Notes: generated from the sequence alone by a model not told the origin. Shown: positions 1-8,871, counted from the first letter of the stretch. The stretch: 44,339 nt of DNA from DRWZ01 sp964601505 (GCA_964601505.1 CAZRNR010000014.1:1-44339), one strand, 5' to 3'. Numbers and translations: made by a program.

Positions 1-412
1 TTGAGCTTGATAGAAATATTTCCGATGGTATCTTTGATAAATCTATAACTTTGAATGAGTATTCTATTCCACCTACGGGAGTTTTCTGAACGAGGGATGA
101 TTCTGTAATTTGTCCTAATGTAAAAACAATTTGCCAGATTTCGGTATCAGGGAATTGATTTTTTATATCTACAAAATAACTCAGCATTCTTATTGGGAAC
201 CATTTTTGATAATAGAGTTGGAACTCTATATGTAAGACAAATTTTTTACCATTGTATTCGGAGATATAGAGTTTATCAACTCTTTTTTCTCTGACCTGGG
301 GGAATTCAACATTTTTAACTTCTAAGATTTTAAGATTAAGACCGATGATAAGGGGGAGGATTTCTTGCTCTACACCGAGGATTATTTCTTTGAGAGAGGT
401 TTCGTATCTCAT
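1..412 (-). CDS. Rpn/PD-(D/E)XK-family nuclease-like protein, C-terminus cut by window edge
   Basis: The reading frame starts at an ATG on the minus strand (410-412) and stays open to the left edge, so about 137 N-terminal residues are visible. It reads MRYETSLKEIILGVEQEILP and later has a Val-Asp-Lys-Leu stretch (D46) followed by HIEFQ (E63, Q65). A D...E-x-Q arrangement on adjacent strands is the hallmark of the Rpn/YhgA-like group of PD-(D/E)XK nucleases, often annotated as transposase-like or recombination-promoting. Such genes are usually patchily distributed accessory genes. No clear Shine-Dalgarno is seen. The family call rests on motif and overall look only. The activity is inferred, and the missing C-terminus prevents a length check. 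Confidence 0.7.
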   Translation of the reverse strand, partial: MRYETSLKEIILGVEQEILPLIIGLNLKILEVKNVEFPQVREKRVDKLYISEYNGKKFVLHIEFQLYYQKWFPIRMLSYFVDIKNQFPDTEIWQIVFTLGQITESSLVQKTPVGGIEYSFKVIDLSKIPSEIFLSSS

Positions 413-1056
413 AAATAATTTTTTGTTTTGTGATGAGTGTAATACAAGTATGGTAGGAATTTTATGTAAATGTTTTGAAGATGCAAAAGATCATTTCGTA
501 ATCAGTTAAAGATTTCGTAAAAATGGTATGATTAGTATGTGGAAATTTTCCAGCAATGAGCATTTTGATTTAAAGATTAATGTTTGAATTTCATGGTGAT
601 TTACTATAGTTTTTTCCTAAAGATTGTCTTGAATTTTCTTCATACAATATTTTGGATTTTGTTGAATATCAAATCACATATTTTCAGGAATTTTGGGATG
701 TCTTGAGAGCGGAAAAACATGCCATAAGAATTTGTGTATCAAGGACTATATTATTCTTTGATAGTGCATTTCCTAACTTTTCAAAAGAAAGTTTAAAAAC
801 TTTTCTAACCATCCTTCATAAAAAATATCCTCCTATTCCTTTCCCAAGACCGAACCCTTGAAAGAAAACTCGAATCTCCTCTACATTATAGCACTGTAAA
901 AGTTCAGGAAAGTACTATAATCAAGATCATCTTTTCTCTGATTGCTTTAAGGTAAAGATTGAAAACAAAGATAAATAGTGGATTCATATAAAAAGCTGAA
1001 AAAGAAGAATTTATATTTCTTGTTTTGAAAATAATCCTACATTGGAGGTTAGCTCT
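413..1056. other. 644-bp gap without a supported gene
   Basis: No convincing coding region is seen. A 69-codon frame from a TTG at 652 has no Shine-Dalgarno, no recognisable motif and an ordinary AT-rich composition, so I do not call it. The gap must hold the promoters for the leftward nuclease gene and the rightward epimerase gene. A weak TTGAAA at 959-964 with AT-rich sequence 17-20 bp downstream is the only rightward candidate I noticed. Confidence 0.5.
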
Positions 1057-2112
1057 ATGGGAGATGGAGGTGAAAAATTTACTTGTCTTGTAACAGGTGC
1101 GTGTGGATTTTCTGGTTCATACATGGTTGATATACTTTTGAAGAAAGGCTACAATGTGATAGCGACGGATAGGGAGGATGCTCCAAGAAGGTGGCTCAAC
1201 CCAGAAGTAAAATTCATACCGTCTGACCTTACAGATATAAAATCTCTTGAGAAAGTTATGGATTCTGTTGATGTTATATTTCATCCCGCTGCTGTTTTCA
1301 ATTATTCGGCTCCTCTTGAACTTCTTATGAAAGTTAATGTTAACGGAACTAAAAACTTGTTAGATGTAGCGGTTCAGAAAGGTGTTAAAAAATCTGTGAT
1401 CTGGAGTACTGCGGGCGTTTATGATGTTAGCAAGTCAGAAGGTATTCCGATAACTGAAGAAGGTCCTATAGGTCCTTCTAATAACTACGAGTATTCTAAG
1501 TTAAAGCAGGAGGAGCTTGCTATGGAGTATCATGCTGCGGGGAAGATAAACATAACTGTGATAAGACCTGCGCCTATATACGGGCCAAGAAATTTTTATG
1601 GATTTGCTAACATAATTTTTGGTTTTGCAAAAGCTCCGCTGCCGATTATACTAATCCCAAAGATATCAAACAAAGCTGTATCTGTTCATGTTGAGGATGT
1701 ATGCGAAGCGGCTCTTTTTCTTGCCCAAAGGGAGGAAGCAAATGGTCAAATTTATACCATAGTAGATGATTCTGACTACACTTTTTCTGGTATGGTTTCG
1801 CTTATAGGGAGTCTTGTTGGGAAAGAGATTGTTGAAATTCCAATAAGTGTGAATGCTAAGGTGCTTTCTTTTATTTTTGTTCAGATTGCGCGTTTCACTT
1901 CTGTTGTGAAAAAATACTTTCCACTAATTCTAAATAATCCCTACCTTGAGGTTCTCAAATATCTTGAGGAAGATACTGCAAGATATATAGAGCATTCTTT
2001 CAGGTTCTCAAATGCAAAGCTCAAATCTATAGGGTATAAACTCAAGTATCCGGATCTAAGGGATGGGCTCCCACCAACAATAAAGTGGTATAGAGATTAC
2101 GGTTATCTTTAA
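1057..2112 (+). CDS. NAD(P)-dependent epimerase/dehydratase-family protein (extended SDR)
   Basis: The product is a 351-residue Rossmann-fold enzyme of the extended short-chain dehydrogenase class, acting on a nucleotide sugar or 3-beta-hydroxysteroid-like substrate. The N-terminal dinucleotide motif TGACGFSG (residues 13-20), the HPAAV segment near 77 and a catalytic YEYSK (Y144, K148) preceded by a Trp-Ser-Thr are all present. I chose ATG 1057 because GGAGG at 1044-1048 sits 8 nt before it; an in-frame TTG at 1042 lies ahead of that site and is less likely. The stop codon overlaps the Shine-Dalgarno of the next small gene, so the two are probably co-transcribed. The substrate cannot be told from the sequence. 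Confidence 0.88.
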   Translation: MGDGGEKFTCLVTGACGFSGSYMVDILLKKGYNVIATDREDAPRRWLNPEVKFIPSDLTDIKSLEKVMDSVDVIFHPAAVFNYSAPLELLMKVNVNGTKNLLDVAVQKGVKKSVIWSTAGVYDVSKSEGIPITEEGPIGPSNNYEYSKLKQEELAMEYHAAGKINITVIRPAPIYGPRNFYGFANIIFGFAKAPLPIILIPKISNKAVSVHVEDVCEAALFLAQREEANGQIYTIVDDSDYTFSGMVSLIGSLVGKEIVEIPISVNAKVLSFIFVQIARFTSVVKKYFPLILNNPYLEVLKYLEEDTARYIEHSFRFSNAKLKSIGYKLKYPDLRDGLPPTIKWYRDYGYL

Positions 2113-2125
2113 GGAGGTATTTTTT

Positions 2126-2212
2126 ATGGAGTATTTTCCATATGTAATTGGAGCTTATTCAATATTTTGGATATTTTTCTTGGTTCTTGTTATTTATGTT
2201 TTGAGGAAGTGA
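2126..2212 (+). CDS. 28-residue CcmD-like single-pass membrane peptide
   Basis: A very small gene sits directly behind the epimerase. AAGGAGG (2111-2117) overlaps that gene's TAA stop and lies 8 nt before ATG 2126. The peptide begins MEYFPYVIGAYSIFWIF and ends in Arg-Lys after one hydrophobic helix. The aromatic-Gly-Ala-Tyr N-terminus, single helix and basic C-terminus match the layout of CcmD-family proteins, which stabilise the haem-exporting CcmABC complex in cytochrome c maturation. No other ccm gene is in the window, so the role is inferred from shape only. The TGA stop ends at 2212, which is also the discriminator position of the convergent tRNA-Gly gene. Confidence 0.6.
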   Translation: MEYFPYVIGAYSIFWIFFLVLVIYVLRK

Positions 2213-2283
2213 GCGGGCGACGGGACTTGAACCCGCGACCTACAGCATGGCAAGCTGTCGCTCTACCACTGAGCTACGCCCGC
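2212..2283 (-). tRNA. tRNA-Gly(GCC)
   Basis: On the minus strand the 7-bp acceptor stem is GCGGGCG (2283-2277) pairing with CGCCCGC (2219-2213). The D arm has GTAGCTCAGTGGTAGAGC, and the anticodon stem ACAGC/GCTGT holds loop TTGCCAT, giving anticodon GCC. The T arm contains GGTTCGAACC. The discriminator is U (2212), as in bacterial tRNA-Gly. CCA is not encoded (the genomic sequence is CAC). The discriminator base coincides with the last base of the stop codon of the gene at 2126. Confidence 0.97.
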
Positions 2284-2349
2284 ACGCTAATAAAAATAAC
2301 CATTTCTACCCAATTTTTGTATATATTCTGAAATTTTATCGTTAATCCA

Positions 2350-3024
2350 ATGGATGTTAAAATAGTCGGTGTTCTTTCTTACTTCCCTCTTGAGTCTGCA
2401 TACATAAGGGGAGCGAAAAATTATAACGATATAATTGAAGTAAGAGTAGATCTTATCGGCGAAAAATATGAAGAAGCCTTGGCGAAATTCTCTAAAATAA
2501 AGCCAGTTCTTCTTACCGTTAGATCAGAAAAAGAAGGTGGAATATATGTCCCATCAAGAAAAGAAATATATATAGAAAATCTTGATAAAGCAGATTATAT
2601 AGATGTTGAACTTTCTTCTGTGAGTGATATGGAGCATGTTATTTATCAAGCTAAAGCCAAGAAGAAAAAGGTTATGCTTTCTTTTCATTCTTTTGATCGC
2701 GTGCCTTCTGAAAGAGAACTTGATATGCTTCTTAGGAATGCAGAAATTTCTGGAGCGGATATATTTAAAGTTGCTGTCTTTTCTCTCTCTTACAAGATAA
2801 TCACTGACCTTTCTCTATGGATAAAAAAAACGATATTTAAGAAGACTATTGATTTAGCTGTTATGTGTATGGGAAATCCGAAGGTATCTTTGATATCAAG
2901 AATTGTATTCCCAGTCTTTGGTTCAAAGTTTGTCTATGGGAAACTTGGAAAGTCTTCCGCAGCGCCCGGACAGCCAGACTCTTTTCTGCTCTACAAAATC
3001 CTAAAAGAAGAAAAATACTCATGA
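2350..3024 (+). CDS. aroD: Type I 3-dehydroquinate dehydratase
   Basis: This enzyme dehydrates 3-dehydroquinate to 3-dehydroshikimate in the shikimate pathway through a Schiff base. The 224-residue protein has the type I landmarks: EVRVDLI (residues 30-36), LLTVRSEKEGG (54-64), catalytic His in LSFHSFD (H113), the Schiff-base Lys in FKVAVFS (K140), and a C-terminal SAAPGQ loop. Length fits the single-domain family. There is no Shine-Dalgarno; a TTTATC hexamer lies 9 nt before the ATG. It overlaps the downstream aminotransferase by an ATGA junction, so the two are translationally coupled. No other shikimate genes are nearby. Confidence 0.93.
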   Translation: MDVKIVGVLSYFPLESAYIRGAKNYNDIIEVRVDLIGEKYEEALAKFSKIKPVLLTVRSEKEGGIYVPSRKEIYIENLDKADYIDVELSSVSDMEHVIYQAKAKKKKVMLSFHSFDRVPSERELDMLLRNAEISGADIFKVAVFSLSYKIITDLSLWIKKTIFKKTIDLAVMCMGNPKVSLISRIVFPVFGSKFVYGKLGKSSAAPGQPDSFLLYKILKEEKYS

Positions 3025-4232
3025 ATTATACAAATATTTCAAGCCGTTTTATGCTTAAGATTATGCGATATGAGGAGCTTTTCCTGAATACATATCAGAG
3101 GTTCAAATTTCTCGTAGATAGAGCTTCAGGATCTTTCATATACTCTGGCGGGAAAAAATATCTAGATATGATAAGCGGTGTTGGAGTGAATTCTCTTGGG
3201 CACCTTAATAAATCCGTTGTGAAGGAGATAAAGAAACAGATTTCGCTTCATTTACACCTTTCTAATCTTTTCTGGCAGAAAGCTCAAATTATGTTTGCTC
3301 AAGAATTTCTGAAAACTTTGAAAGGGAACTATAAATTGTTCTTATCAAATTCCGGTGCTGAGGCAACTGAGTCAGCTCTAAAAATTTCTAAGCTTCCATA
3401 CGGGGGAAAGCGAAAGATGTTTTTGTGTTTTATCGGAGCTTTTCACGGAAGAACTTATGGGGCACTTTCTGCAACATATAAAGAAGATTTCAAGAAACCT
3501 TTTGAACCACTCCTTGAGGGTTTTAATTTCTTACCTTTCGACTTGGATTTGGTCTCCAAAGAACTTAAGAAAAATCAATATGTCGCTGTTCTGATCGAAC
3601 CAATTCAAGGAGAAGGTGGTGTTATTGTTCCACCAGATGGATTCCTTAAAGGTTTGAGAACTATCTGTGATGAGACCGATACTCTTTTAATTGTTGATGA
3701 AATACAGACTGGAGTTGGAAAAACTGGTAAATTTTGGTGCTATGAGTGGGATGATATAAAACCTGATATTATTTTATCTGCAAAGGCTATTGGGGGGGGA
3801 TTACCTTTGGGCGTTGCAGCTTTCTCGGAAAAAATAAGTCAGTATGTAAAACCCGGTATGCATGCCTCTACATTTGGAGGTAATCCTCTGGCATGTTCAG
3901 CAGGAAGAGTAGTTATAAAGCAAGTGAGAAAAAAAAGCTTCCTTCAATCTGTCCTGAACAAGGGAAAATACATAAAAGAAAAGATTCAAAAAGATATCGG
4001 TTTTCAGGTAGAAGGAAGAGGACTCATGCTCAGTGTGATTGTTGGAAAGGATAACACTGAACCATCTTTTATAAATGAGTTTTTCTTCAAAAGGCAAATC
4101 ATAGTGAATTCTTTGAAAACTTATAAGGGAGATACGAGGATAAGAATCCTACCACCACTTACTATATCAAAGGCAGAGATAGATATCTTTCTCAATGTGC
4201 TTTATGATTTCAAACTGTCAAACAAAATTTAA
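3021..4232 (+). CDS. argD: Class III aminotransferase, acetylornithine aminotransferase-like
   Basis: A PLP-dependent class III (omega) aminotransferase of 403 residues, most like ArgD, which interconverts N-acetylornithine and N-acetylglutamate semialdehyde in arginine synthesis. Visible motifs are SNSGAEATESALK (109-121), FHGRTYGALSAT (141-152), EPIQGEGG (193-200), VDEIQTGVGKTG (225-236) and the PLP lysine in SAKAIGGG (K255). The frame is open further upstream, but the ATG at 3021 overlaps the aroD stop as ATGA, and the ArgD-like N-terminus begins shortly after it. Other class III enzymes (ornithine, GABA or LysW-linked) share these motifs, so the substrate is less sure than the family. Confidence 0.85.
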   Translation: MNYTNISSRFMLKIMRYEELFLNTYQRFKFLVDRASGSFIYSGGKKYLDMISGVGVNSLGHLNKSVVKEIKKQISLHLHLSNLFWQKAQIMFAQEFLKTLKGNYKLFLSNSGAEATESALKISKLPYGGKRKMFLCFIGAFHGRTYGALSATYKEDFKKPFEPLLEGFNFLPFDLDLVSKELKKNQYVAVLIEPIQGEGGVIVPPDGFLKGLRTICDETDTLLIVDEIQTGVGKTGKFWCYEWDDIKPDIILSAKAIGGGLPLGVAAFSEKISQYVKPGMHASTFGGNPLACSAGRVVIKQVRKKSFLQSVLNKGKYIKEKIQKDIGFQVEGRGLMLSVIVGKDNTEPSFINEFFFKRQIIVNSLKTYKGDTRIRILPPLTISKAEIDIFLNVLYDFKLSNKI

Positions 4233-4747
4233 TTTCTATAAACATTCCACATCGTGATACACTTTAAGTTCTCATCCTGCTCATTGTTATCAAAATGATT
4301 TGTCTAAGTATGGAAAGTTGTGGGTAGGAGATTTCAACAATTAGAAAGAGACTGAACTAGTGAGAAGAAATCTTGTTCGCCATCAAGCTTACACAGTAGC
4401 GCGCTTACAGAAAGTAGGACACGGATAGAACTGTGCTTGCTTCTACACGAAAGGAAGAGAAAACAGAGGGTAAAGAAATTTTCCTGTAGCCCAAAAGAGA
4501 AGAACATGTAAGACAAAGCATTATCAAAAGCTACAATCAGTGGTTCTAAAAGATAAACATTCATCCTATTCCACACCTCTCTCTGGCATATTGTCAAAAG
4601 TTCGGTTGTATCTGAATGCTATCAACTATCTTCTATCTGTTCGTAGTTTCTTCTGTCTTCTGATGTTAAACTCAAGGGATTTCACAAAGATTATGAAATA
4701 AAGCTGGTATTTGGTAAAATCGAGTGTTTTTTTTTATATTCAAGCTT
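4233..4747. other. 515-bp gap without a supported gene
   Basis: No recognisable gene. An 87-codon minus-strand frame (4334-4597) is rich in Leu, Ser, Phe and Cys, has no Shine-Dalgarno and matches nothing I know, so it is left out. The local composition is slightly less AT-rich than the other gaps. The promoter of hslU lies at the right end. Confidence 0.5.
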
Positions 4748-6097
4748 ATGGAGATGCTTGCTGTTGAGCCGGAAATTCAGAAAGTAGATATAGATGAGCT
4801 TACCCCTCGTGAGGTTGTAGAATACCTTTCGCGTTATATAGTTGGTCAAGACGAGGCAAAAAAGGCTATAGCGATAGCTCTGAGGAATAGGGTAAGAAGG
4901 ATGAAACTTCCAGAGAGCTTGCGCGAAGAAATAACTCCTAAAAACCTTCTTATGATAGGTCCTACTGGAGTAGGTAAGACTGAAATCTCAAGAAGGATAG
5001 CACGTCTTATAAATGCTCCTTTCATAAAAGTTGAAGCCACGAAATATACTGAGGTTGGATATGTCGGCCGAGATGTTGAATCTATAATAAAGGATATCGT
5101 TAATGTCGCTGTTTCGGAAGAAAAATCAAGAGCTAAAAAGTTAGTTGCGGACCAAGCAAGAAAGATGGCAGTTGAGAAAATTGCTTCTGAATTTATGAAG
5201 CAAAAAGGTATTCCGGAGGAAAACAAAAAAGATATAATCTTTAAGATAAACCAGGGATTGATTGATGAAGAACAGATATCAATTGATATAAAGGAGTCTC
5301 CTTCTGTGGATGTTATTGCAGCATCTGTTTTCCCGGGTATGGAGCAAATTGAGGAGCAGATACGGAATGCTTTGTCGTCTATTATTCCCGGAAGAGTTGC
5401 TAAAAAGACAATGAAAATCAAGGACGCTTTGAAAATTTTTGAGAGCAGATTTGCTGATGAACTTGTGAATATGGATGAGATAATACGAAAAGCTTTATGG
5501 AGGGTTGAAAATAGCGGTATAGTTTTTATAGATGAGATAGATAAACTCATAAATCCTCGTGGTGGGCATGGACCAGATGTTTCTGGTGAAGGAGTCCAAA
5601 GAGATTTGCTACCAATAATTGAAGGAACAACAGTTAATACAAGGTATGGACCAGTTAGAACAGATTTCATTTTGTTTATAGCCGCCGGTGCATTCCATCA
5701 TTCAAAGCCTTCAGAGCTAATCCCAGAACTCCAGGGAAGGTTGCCCATAAGGGTTGAACTTAACTCTCTCACAAAAGATGATTTCGTGAGAATTTTGAAA
5801 TTTACAGATAATTCCCCAACTAAACATTACCAGATACTTCTGAAGACAGAATCTGTTGATATCCATTTCACAGATGAAGCTATAGAGAGGATTGCCTATT
5901 ATGCTGCTTTGATCAACGAAACTCAAGAGAACATAGGAGCTCGCCGTCTTTACACGATTGTAGAAAATGTTATGGCAGATATATCATTTGATGCGCCTTA
6001 TCTCAAAGGTCAGAAAATTACTATAACAGATAAATATGTGGATGAGAAAATCGCTCCACTTGTGAAAGATGAAAACCTCTCAAATTACATACTCTAA
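4748..6097 (+). CDS. hslU: ATP-dependent protease ATPase subunit HslU (ClpY)
   Basis: HslU is the AAA+ unfoldase that feeds substrates to the HslV peptidase in the cytoplasm. The 449-residue protein has the family start (ELTPREVV then YIVGQDEAKKA), Walker A GPTGVGKT (71-78), KYTEVGYVGRDVE, a long I-domain, Walker B VFIDEIDK near 260, FIAAGAFH, the arginine-finger segment ELQGRLPIRVEL, and a C-terminal ENIGARRLYTIVE. ATG 4748 is preceded by TATATT (4735-4740) 7 nt upstream and no Shine-Dalgarno; a second in-frame ATG is at 4754. Normally hslV lies immediately upstream; here it is absent, so HslV must be encoded elsewhere or be missing. Confidence 0.95.
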   Translation: MEMLAVEPEIQKVDIDELTPREVVEYLSRYIVGQDEAKKAIAIALRNRVRRMKLPESLREEITPKNLLMIGPTGVGKTEISRRIARLINAPFIKVEATKYTEVGYVGRDVESIIKDIVNVAVSEEKSRAKKLVADQARKMAVEKIASEFMKQKGIPEENKKDIIFKINQGLIDEEQISIDIKESPSVDVIAASVFPGMEQIEEQIRNALSSIIPGRVAKKTMKIKDALKIFESRFADELVNMDEIIRKALWRVENSGIVFIDEIDKLINPRGGHGPDVSGEGVQRDLLPIIEGTTVNTRYGPVRTDFILFIAAGAFHHSKPSELIPELQGRLPIRVELNSLTKDDFVRILKFTDNSPTKHYQILLKTESVDIHFTDEAIERIAYYAALINETQENIGARRLYTIVENVMADISFDAPYLKGQKITITDKYVDEKIAPLVKDENLSNYIL

Positions 6098-6301
6098 ATT
6101 TTTTGCTTTGTCTAATATTTCGATCTTCTCAGGAGACTTAAATTTTTGATAAAATAAAAATCAAGCTCTGATATTCATTCCTTTCTGATTGCACTTCTCC
6201 TCATTTTAACAGGGAGAAATTATCTATTTACGAATGTTTTTTCAGTGTTCAGGACTAACAAACAAGGCATTTGACCATCAGAGTAAGAAATTCACATATC
6301 G

Positions 6302-7489
6302 TCAATATGATCTTGGTAACCCAAGTATGTGTTCTGCGGTCAGGTTCAAAATCATTTCGTTTGATAGTGGAGCAGTTTTAAGGAGTCTTGCAGATTCCAT
6401 AAGTATCACAAGGTGGTTATCTTCAAGGAATCCAGCTCCCCCAAGCGTCTGTATGGCTCTATCTACTGCGGACATAAAAAGTTCGGCTGCAAGGTATTTT
6501 GACGAGTTCGCAAGAAACATGACTTCCTGGGGTGGAAATTCGTTGTCGTAAGCCCAAGCTGCTTTATATACAATCAACCTTGTGGCTTCCTGTCTTATTT
6601 TTACATCTGCTAAAGGATGTTGTATAGCCTGATATGAACCTATAGGTCTTTTTCCAAATACTGTTCTTTCTTTTGCGTAATCTACAGCTTTTGTCAGGCA
6701 ATATTCACTTAATCCTACAGCTGATGCACCAGCTAAAATTCTCTCGGGATTGAGTCCATTGAACAAAACCCAAACTCCCTGATCTTCTTGCCCTATCAGG
6801 TTTTCCGCAGGAACTTCTACATCTTCAAACTTCACAACACACTGGTTCATTCCTTCTATACCTCGTGTATTCATCTTGGTTATGCTTATCCCTTTTGATT
6901 TCAGATCAACTAAGAAGACCCCGAGTCCGAACATCTTAGGTAGTCCCCTTCTTTCTACCTCTTGGTATGGGGTTGTTCTTGTAATAAGCATTATGTAGTC
7001 TGCGACATCTGCGCCTGTTATCCACACTTTCTCACCGTTTATCACATAATATCCGTTTTTCTTTGTAGCAATTGTTTTTATCCTGAACGTGTTTGATCCT
7101 GCTTCTGCTTCTGTTACTCCAAGAGCACACTTTATTTTACCTTCTGCCATTTTTGGTAAGAATTTCTTTTTGAGTTCTTCGCTCCCATTTCTTATCAAGC
7201 AAGATTGGGCGCAAATGGTCAGAACAAATAAAGCGTTCCCTATTGCATTTTTAGCCAGCTCTTCAGTTGTTATTGTAGCTCCAAGTAATCCAAGGCCGCT
7301 TCCCCCGTATTGTGAAGGAACTATTGCTCCAAGTAAGCCAGCTGATGCTATCTCATCCCATATCTCATATGTGAACTCTCTCTTCTTTATCTTCTCAAAA
7401 AGGATGTTTTTCTTACCCTCTAATTTCTTCTTTATCTTCTCTGCTGTTTCTTTTATCATCTGTATTTCTTGTCCAAGTGAAAAATCCAT
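6302..7489 (-). CDS. Acyl-CoA dehydrogenase
   Basis: FAD-dependent acyl-CoA dehydrogenase (395 residues), the first oxidation step of fatty-acid or branched-chain acyl-CoA breakdown. Seen: IVPSQYGGSGLG near residues 57-68, the flavin/substrate segment LGVTEAEAGS, INGEKVWITGA, RTVFGKRPIGSYQAIQHPLA, the IQTLGGAGF segment, and a C-terminus ending in HILGLPRSY. A Glu in PLSNEM lies where the catalytic base is expected. The ATG at 7489 has AGGAGG (7498-7503) 8 nt ahead. An inverted repeat at 7552-7567, about 63 bp upstream, resembles the one upstream of the thiolase at 41637. Chain-length specificity cannot be read. Confidence 0.93.
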   Translation of the reverse strand: MDFSLGQEIQMIKETAEKIKKKLEGKKNILFEKIKKREFTYEIWDEIASAGLLGAIVPSQYGGSGLGLLGATITTEELAKNAIGNALFVLTICAQSCLIRNGSEELKKKFLPKMAEGKIKCALGVTEAEAGSNTFRIKTIATKKNGYYVINGEKVWITGADVADYIMLITRTTPYQEVERRGLPKMFGLGVFLVDLKSKGISITKMNTRGIEGMNQCVVKFEDVEVPAENLIGQEDQGVWVLFNGLNPERILAGASAVGLSEYCLTKAVDYAKERTVFGKRPIGSYQAIQHPLADVKIRQEATRLIVYKAAWAYDNEFPPQEVMFLANSSKYLAAELFMSAVDRAIQTLGGAGFLEDNHLVILMESARLLKTAPLSNEMILNLTAEHILGLPRSY

Positions 7490-7551
7490 TTCCTTTACCT
7501 CCTAAATATTTTTTTGCTATAGAAAGATTAGAAAACAAAATTTCAGAAAAA

Positions 7552-7567
7552 TTGAACAAGCGTTCAA
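7552..7567. promoter_or_regulatory. Putative operator, TTGAAC-N4-GTTCAA inverted repeat
   Basis: The 16-bp sequence TTGAACAAGCGTTCAA has perfect 6-bp arms around a 4-bp spacer. It lies 63 bp upstream of the leftward acyl-CoA dehydrogenase start and 99 bp upstream of rightward ispG. A near-identical repeat lies upstream of the thiolase (42856-42871). Size and symmetry fit a TetR-type repressor site, as used in many fatty-acid-degradation regulons. That assignment is inference, and no TetR gene is in the window. Confidence 0.6.
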
Positions 7568-7666
7568 AAATACAAAATTCTATTTGGATTTATTTTGTTG
7601 AGCAACCTGCTGGAGGAATCTGAAAAATATCTGTTTATGATTTTGTTAAGCTAAATATATAAGTAG

Positions 7667-8842
7667 ATGGAAGATAAAGAGCTTTTTGATGAAGTTAGCC
7701 AGATTGTGAGCTCTTGCGTTCCAGTTTCACCTCATTCAAGGCGTAAGACAAAGAAGATAAGGGTTGGTAAGGTTTATGTGGGCGGTGATGCTCCAATATC
7801 TGTTCAAACAATGACGAAAAACCCAACAGAAGATACTCAGGCGCTTCTTCAGGAAATCAAAGAAATAGAAGATATCGGTGCGGATATAGTGAGAATATCT
7901 GTTCCAGATGAGAGATCTGCTTTATCTCTTCTTAAGGTTAGGGATAAGGTAAATATTCCTATTGTAGCAGATATACATTTTGACCCCAAGATGGCTGTAA
8001 AGGTCCTTGAAGATGAAACTGCAGACTGTGTGAGAATAAACCCGGGGAATATAAAGTCTGCAATAAAATCAAGAGAGCTTACTGCAGGCTATGATCTCCT
8101 TGAGCGAATAGTTGAGCTTGCTAAGGAGAAAGGTAAGGCCATACGGGTTGGAGTTAATTCCGGGTCGCTTGAGAAACCAATATTGGAGAAATATGGGAAA
8201 CCAACTCCGCAAGCTTTGTGTGAGAGTGCTCTTTTGAATGTCAAGCTCCTTGAAAGACTTGGTTTTAGCGAGATAAAGGTTTCCCTCAAGTCATCGGATC
8301 CATACGAAACGATGATTGCATATTTTTTGTTTTCGTCTGTGTGCGATTATCCCCTACATGTTGGAGTTACAGAAGCTGGCACTCGCCTTTCTGGTGCGGT
8401 GAGATCTTCGGTAGCGCTGGGAATACTTTTGTGGCATGGTATAGGGGATACAATAAGAGTATCTCTTGCTGCTCCAGCGGTGGAAGAAGTTATAGTTGGA
8501 AAGAGAATCCTTGAATCACTCAAAATCAGGCCGCAAGAAGGAAGGGTTATAGCCTGTCCAACATGCGCCAGAACTCAAATAGATGTTGTCAGAATAGCTG
8601 AAGAAGTTGAGCAGAAAATGATCAAGGAAAAAATAAATAAATCTGTTGCAATTATGGGATGCGTTGTAAATGGTCCTGGAGAATCTTATGTTGCAGATTT
8701 CGGAGTTGTGGGAGGTGGAAGTTCCGCAGTTTTTTATGTCGGCGGAAGACCACAGTTTAAAACGACGAAAAACTCGGATGAAATAGTTAGAAAGTTGATA
8801 AGTATTCTTGCTGATAATAGCACTGAGCAAAAGAGAGGTTAA
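7667..8842 (+). CDS. ispG: 4-hydroxy-3-methylbut-2-en-1-yl diphosphate synthase (GcpE)
   Basis: IspG converts 2-C-methyl-D-erythritol 2,4-cyclodiphosphate to HMBPP, the penultimate step of the MEP isoprenoid pathway, using a [4Fe-4S] cluster. The 391-residue protein contains PISVQTMTKNPTEDT, the TIM-barrel segment IVADIHFDPK, CVRINPGNI, and the cluster-binding region: IACPTCARTQIDV and then IMGCVVNGPGE. Length is typical of the short bacterial form. The ATG at 7667 lacks a Shine-Dalgarno; a TAAATA hexamer (7652-7657) lies 9 nt upstream. It appears monocistronic, with a weak hairpin after its stop. Confidence 0.96.
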   Translation: MEDKELFDEVSQIVSSCVPVSPHSRRKTKKIRVGKVYVGGDAPISVQTMTKNPTEDTQALLQEIKEIEDIGADIVRISVPDERSALSLLKVRDKVNIPIVADIHFDPKMAVKVLEDETADCVRINPGNIKSAIKSRELTAGYDLLERIVELAKEKGKAIRVGVNSGSLEKPILEKYGKPTPQALCESALLNVKLLERLGFSEIKVSLKSSDPYETMIAYFLFSSVCDYPLHVGVTEAGTRLSGAVRSSVALGILLWHGIGDTIRVSLAAPAVEEVIVGKRILESLKIRPQEGRVIACPTCARTQIDVVRIAEEVEQKMIKEKINKSVAIMGCVVNGPGESYVADFGVVGGGSSAVFYVGGRPQFKTTKNSDEIVRKLISILADNSTEQKRG

Positions 8843-8871
8843 AATTTCATCCTATTCATGAATTTTTATTT
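8841..8871 (+). terminator. Weak bulged hairpin after ispG
   Basis: Just past the ispG stop, AAAATTTCAT and ATGAATTTT can pair around a 7-nt loop with a one-base bulge, followed by TATTTC and more T-rich sequence. The stem is nearly all A-T, so this is a weak candidate for an intrinsic terminator. Confidence 0.3.

Noticed and set aside
652..861. 69-codon frame from a TTG
   Set aside because: No Shine-Dalgarno or -10 signal at a suitable distance, no motif, rare start codon and composition like non-coding DNA.
4334..4597. 87-codon minus-strand frame in the gap before hslU
   Set aside because: Rich in Phe, Leu, Ser and Cys as expected of random AT-rich DNA, with no recognisable family and no ribosome site.
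6195..6225. TTCTCC/GGAGAA inverted repeat between convergent hslU and acyl-CoA dehydrogenase
   Set aside because: Six-bp stem with a 12-nt loop and no T tract on either side; not convincing as a terminator.
6234..7505. Rightward frames opposite the acyl-CoA dehydrogenase gene
   Set aside because: Shadow frames of the strongly supported leftward gene.
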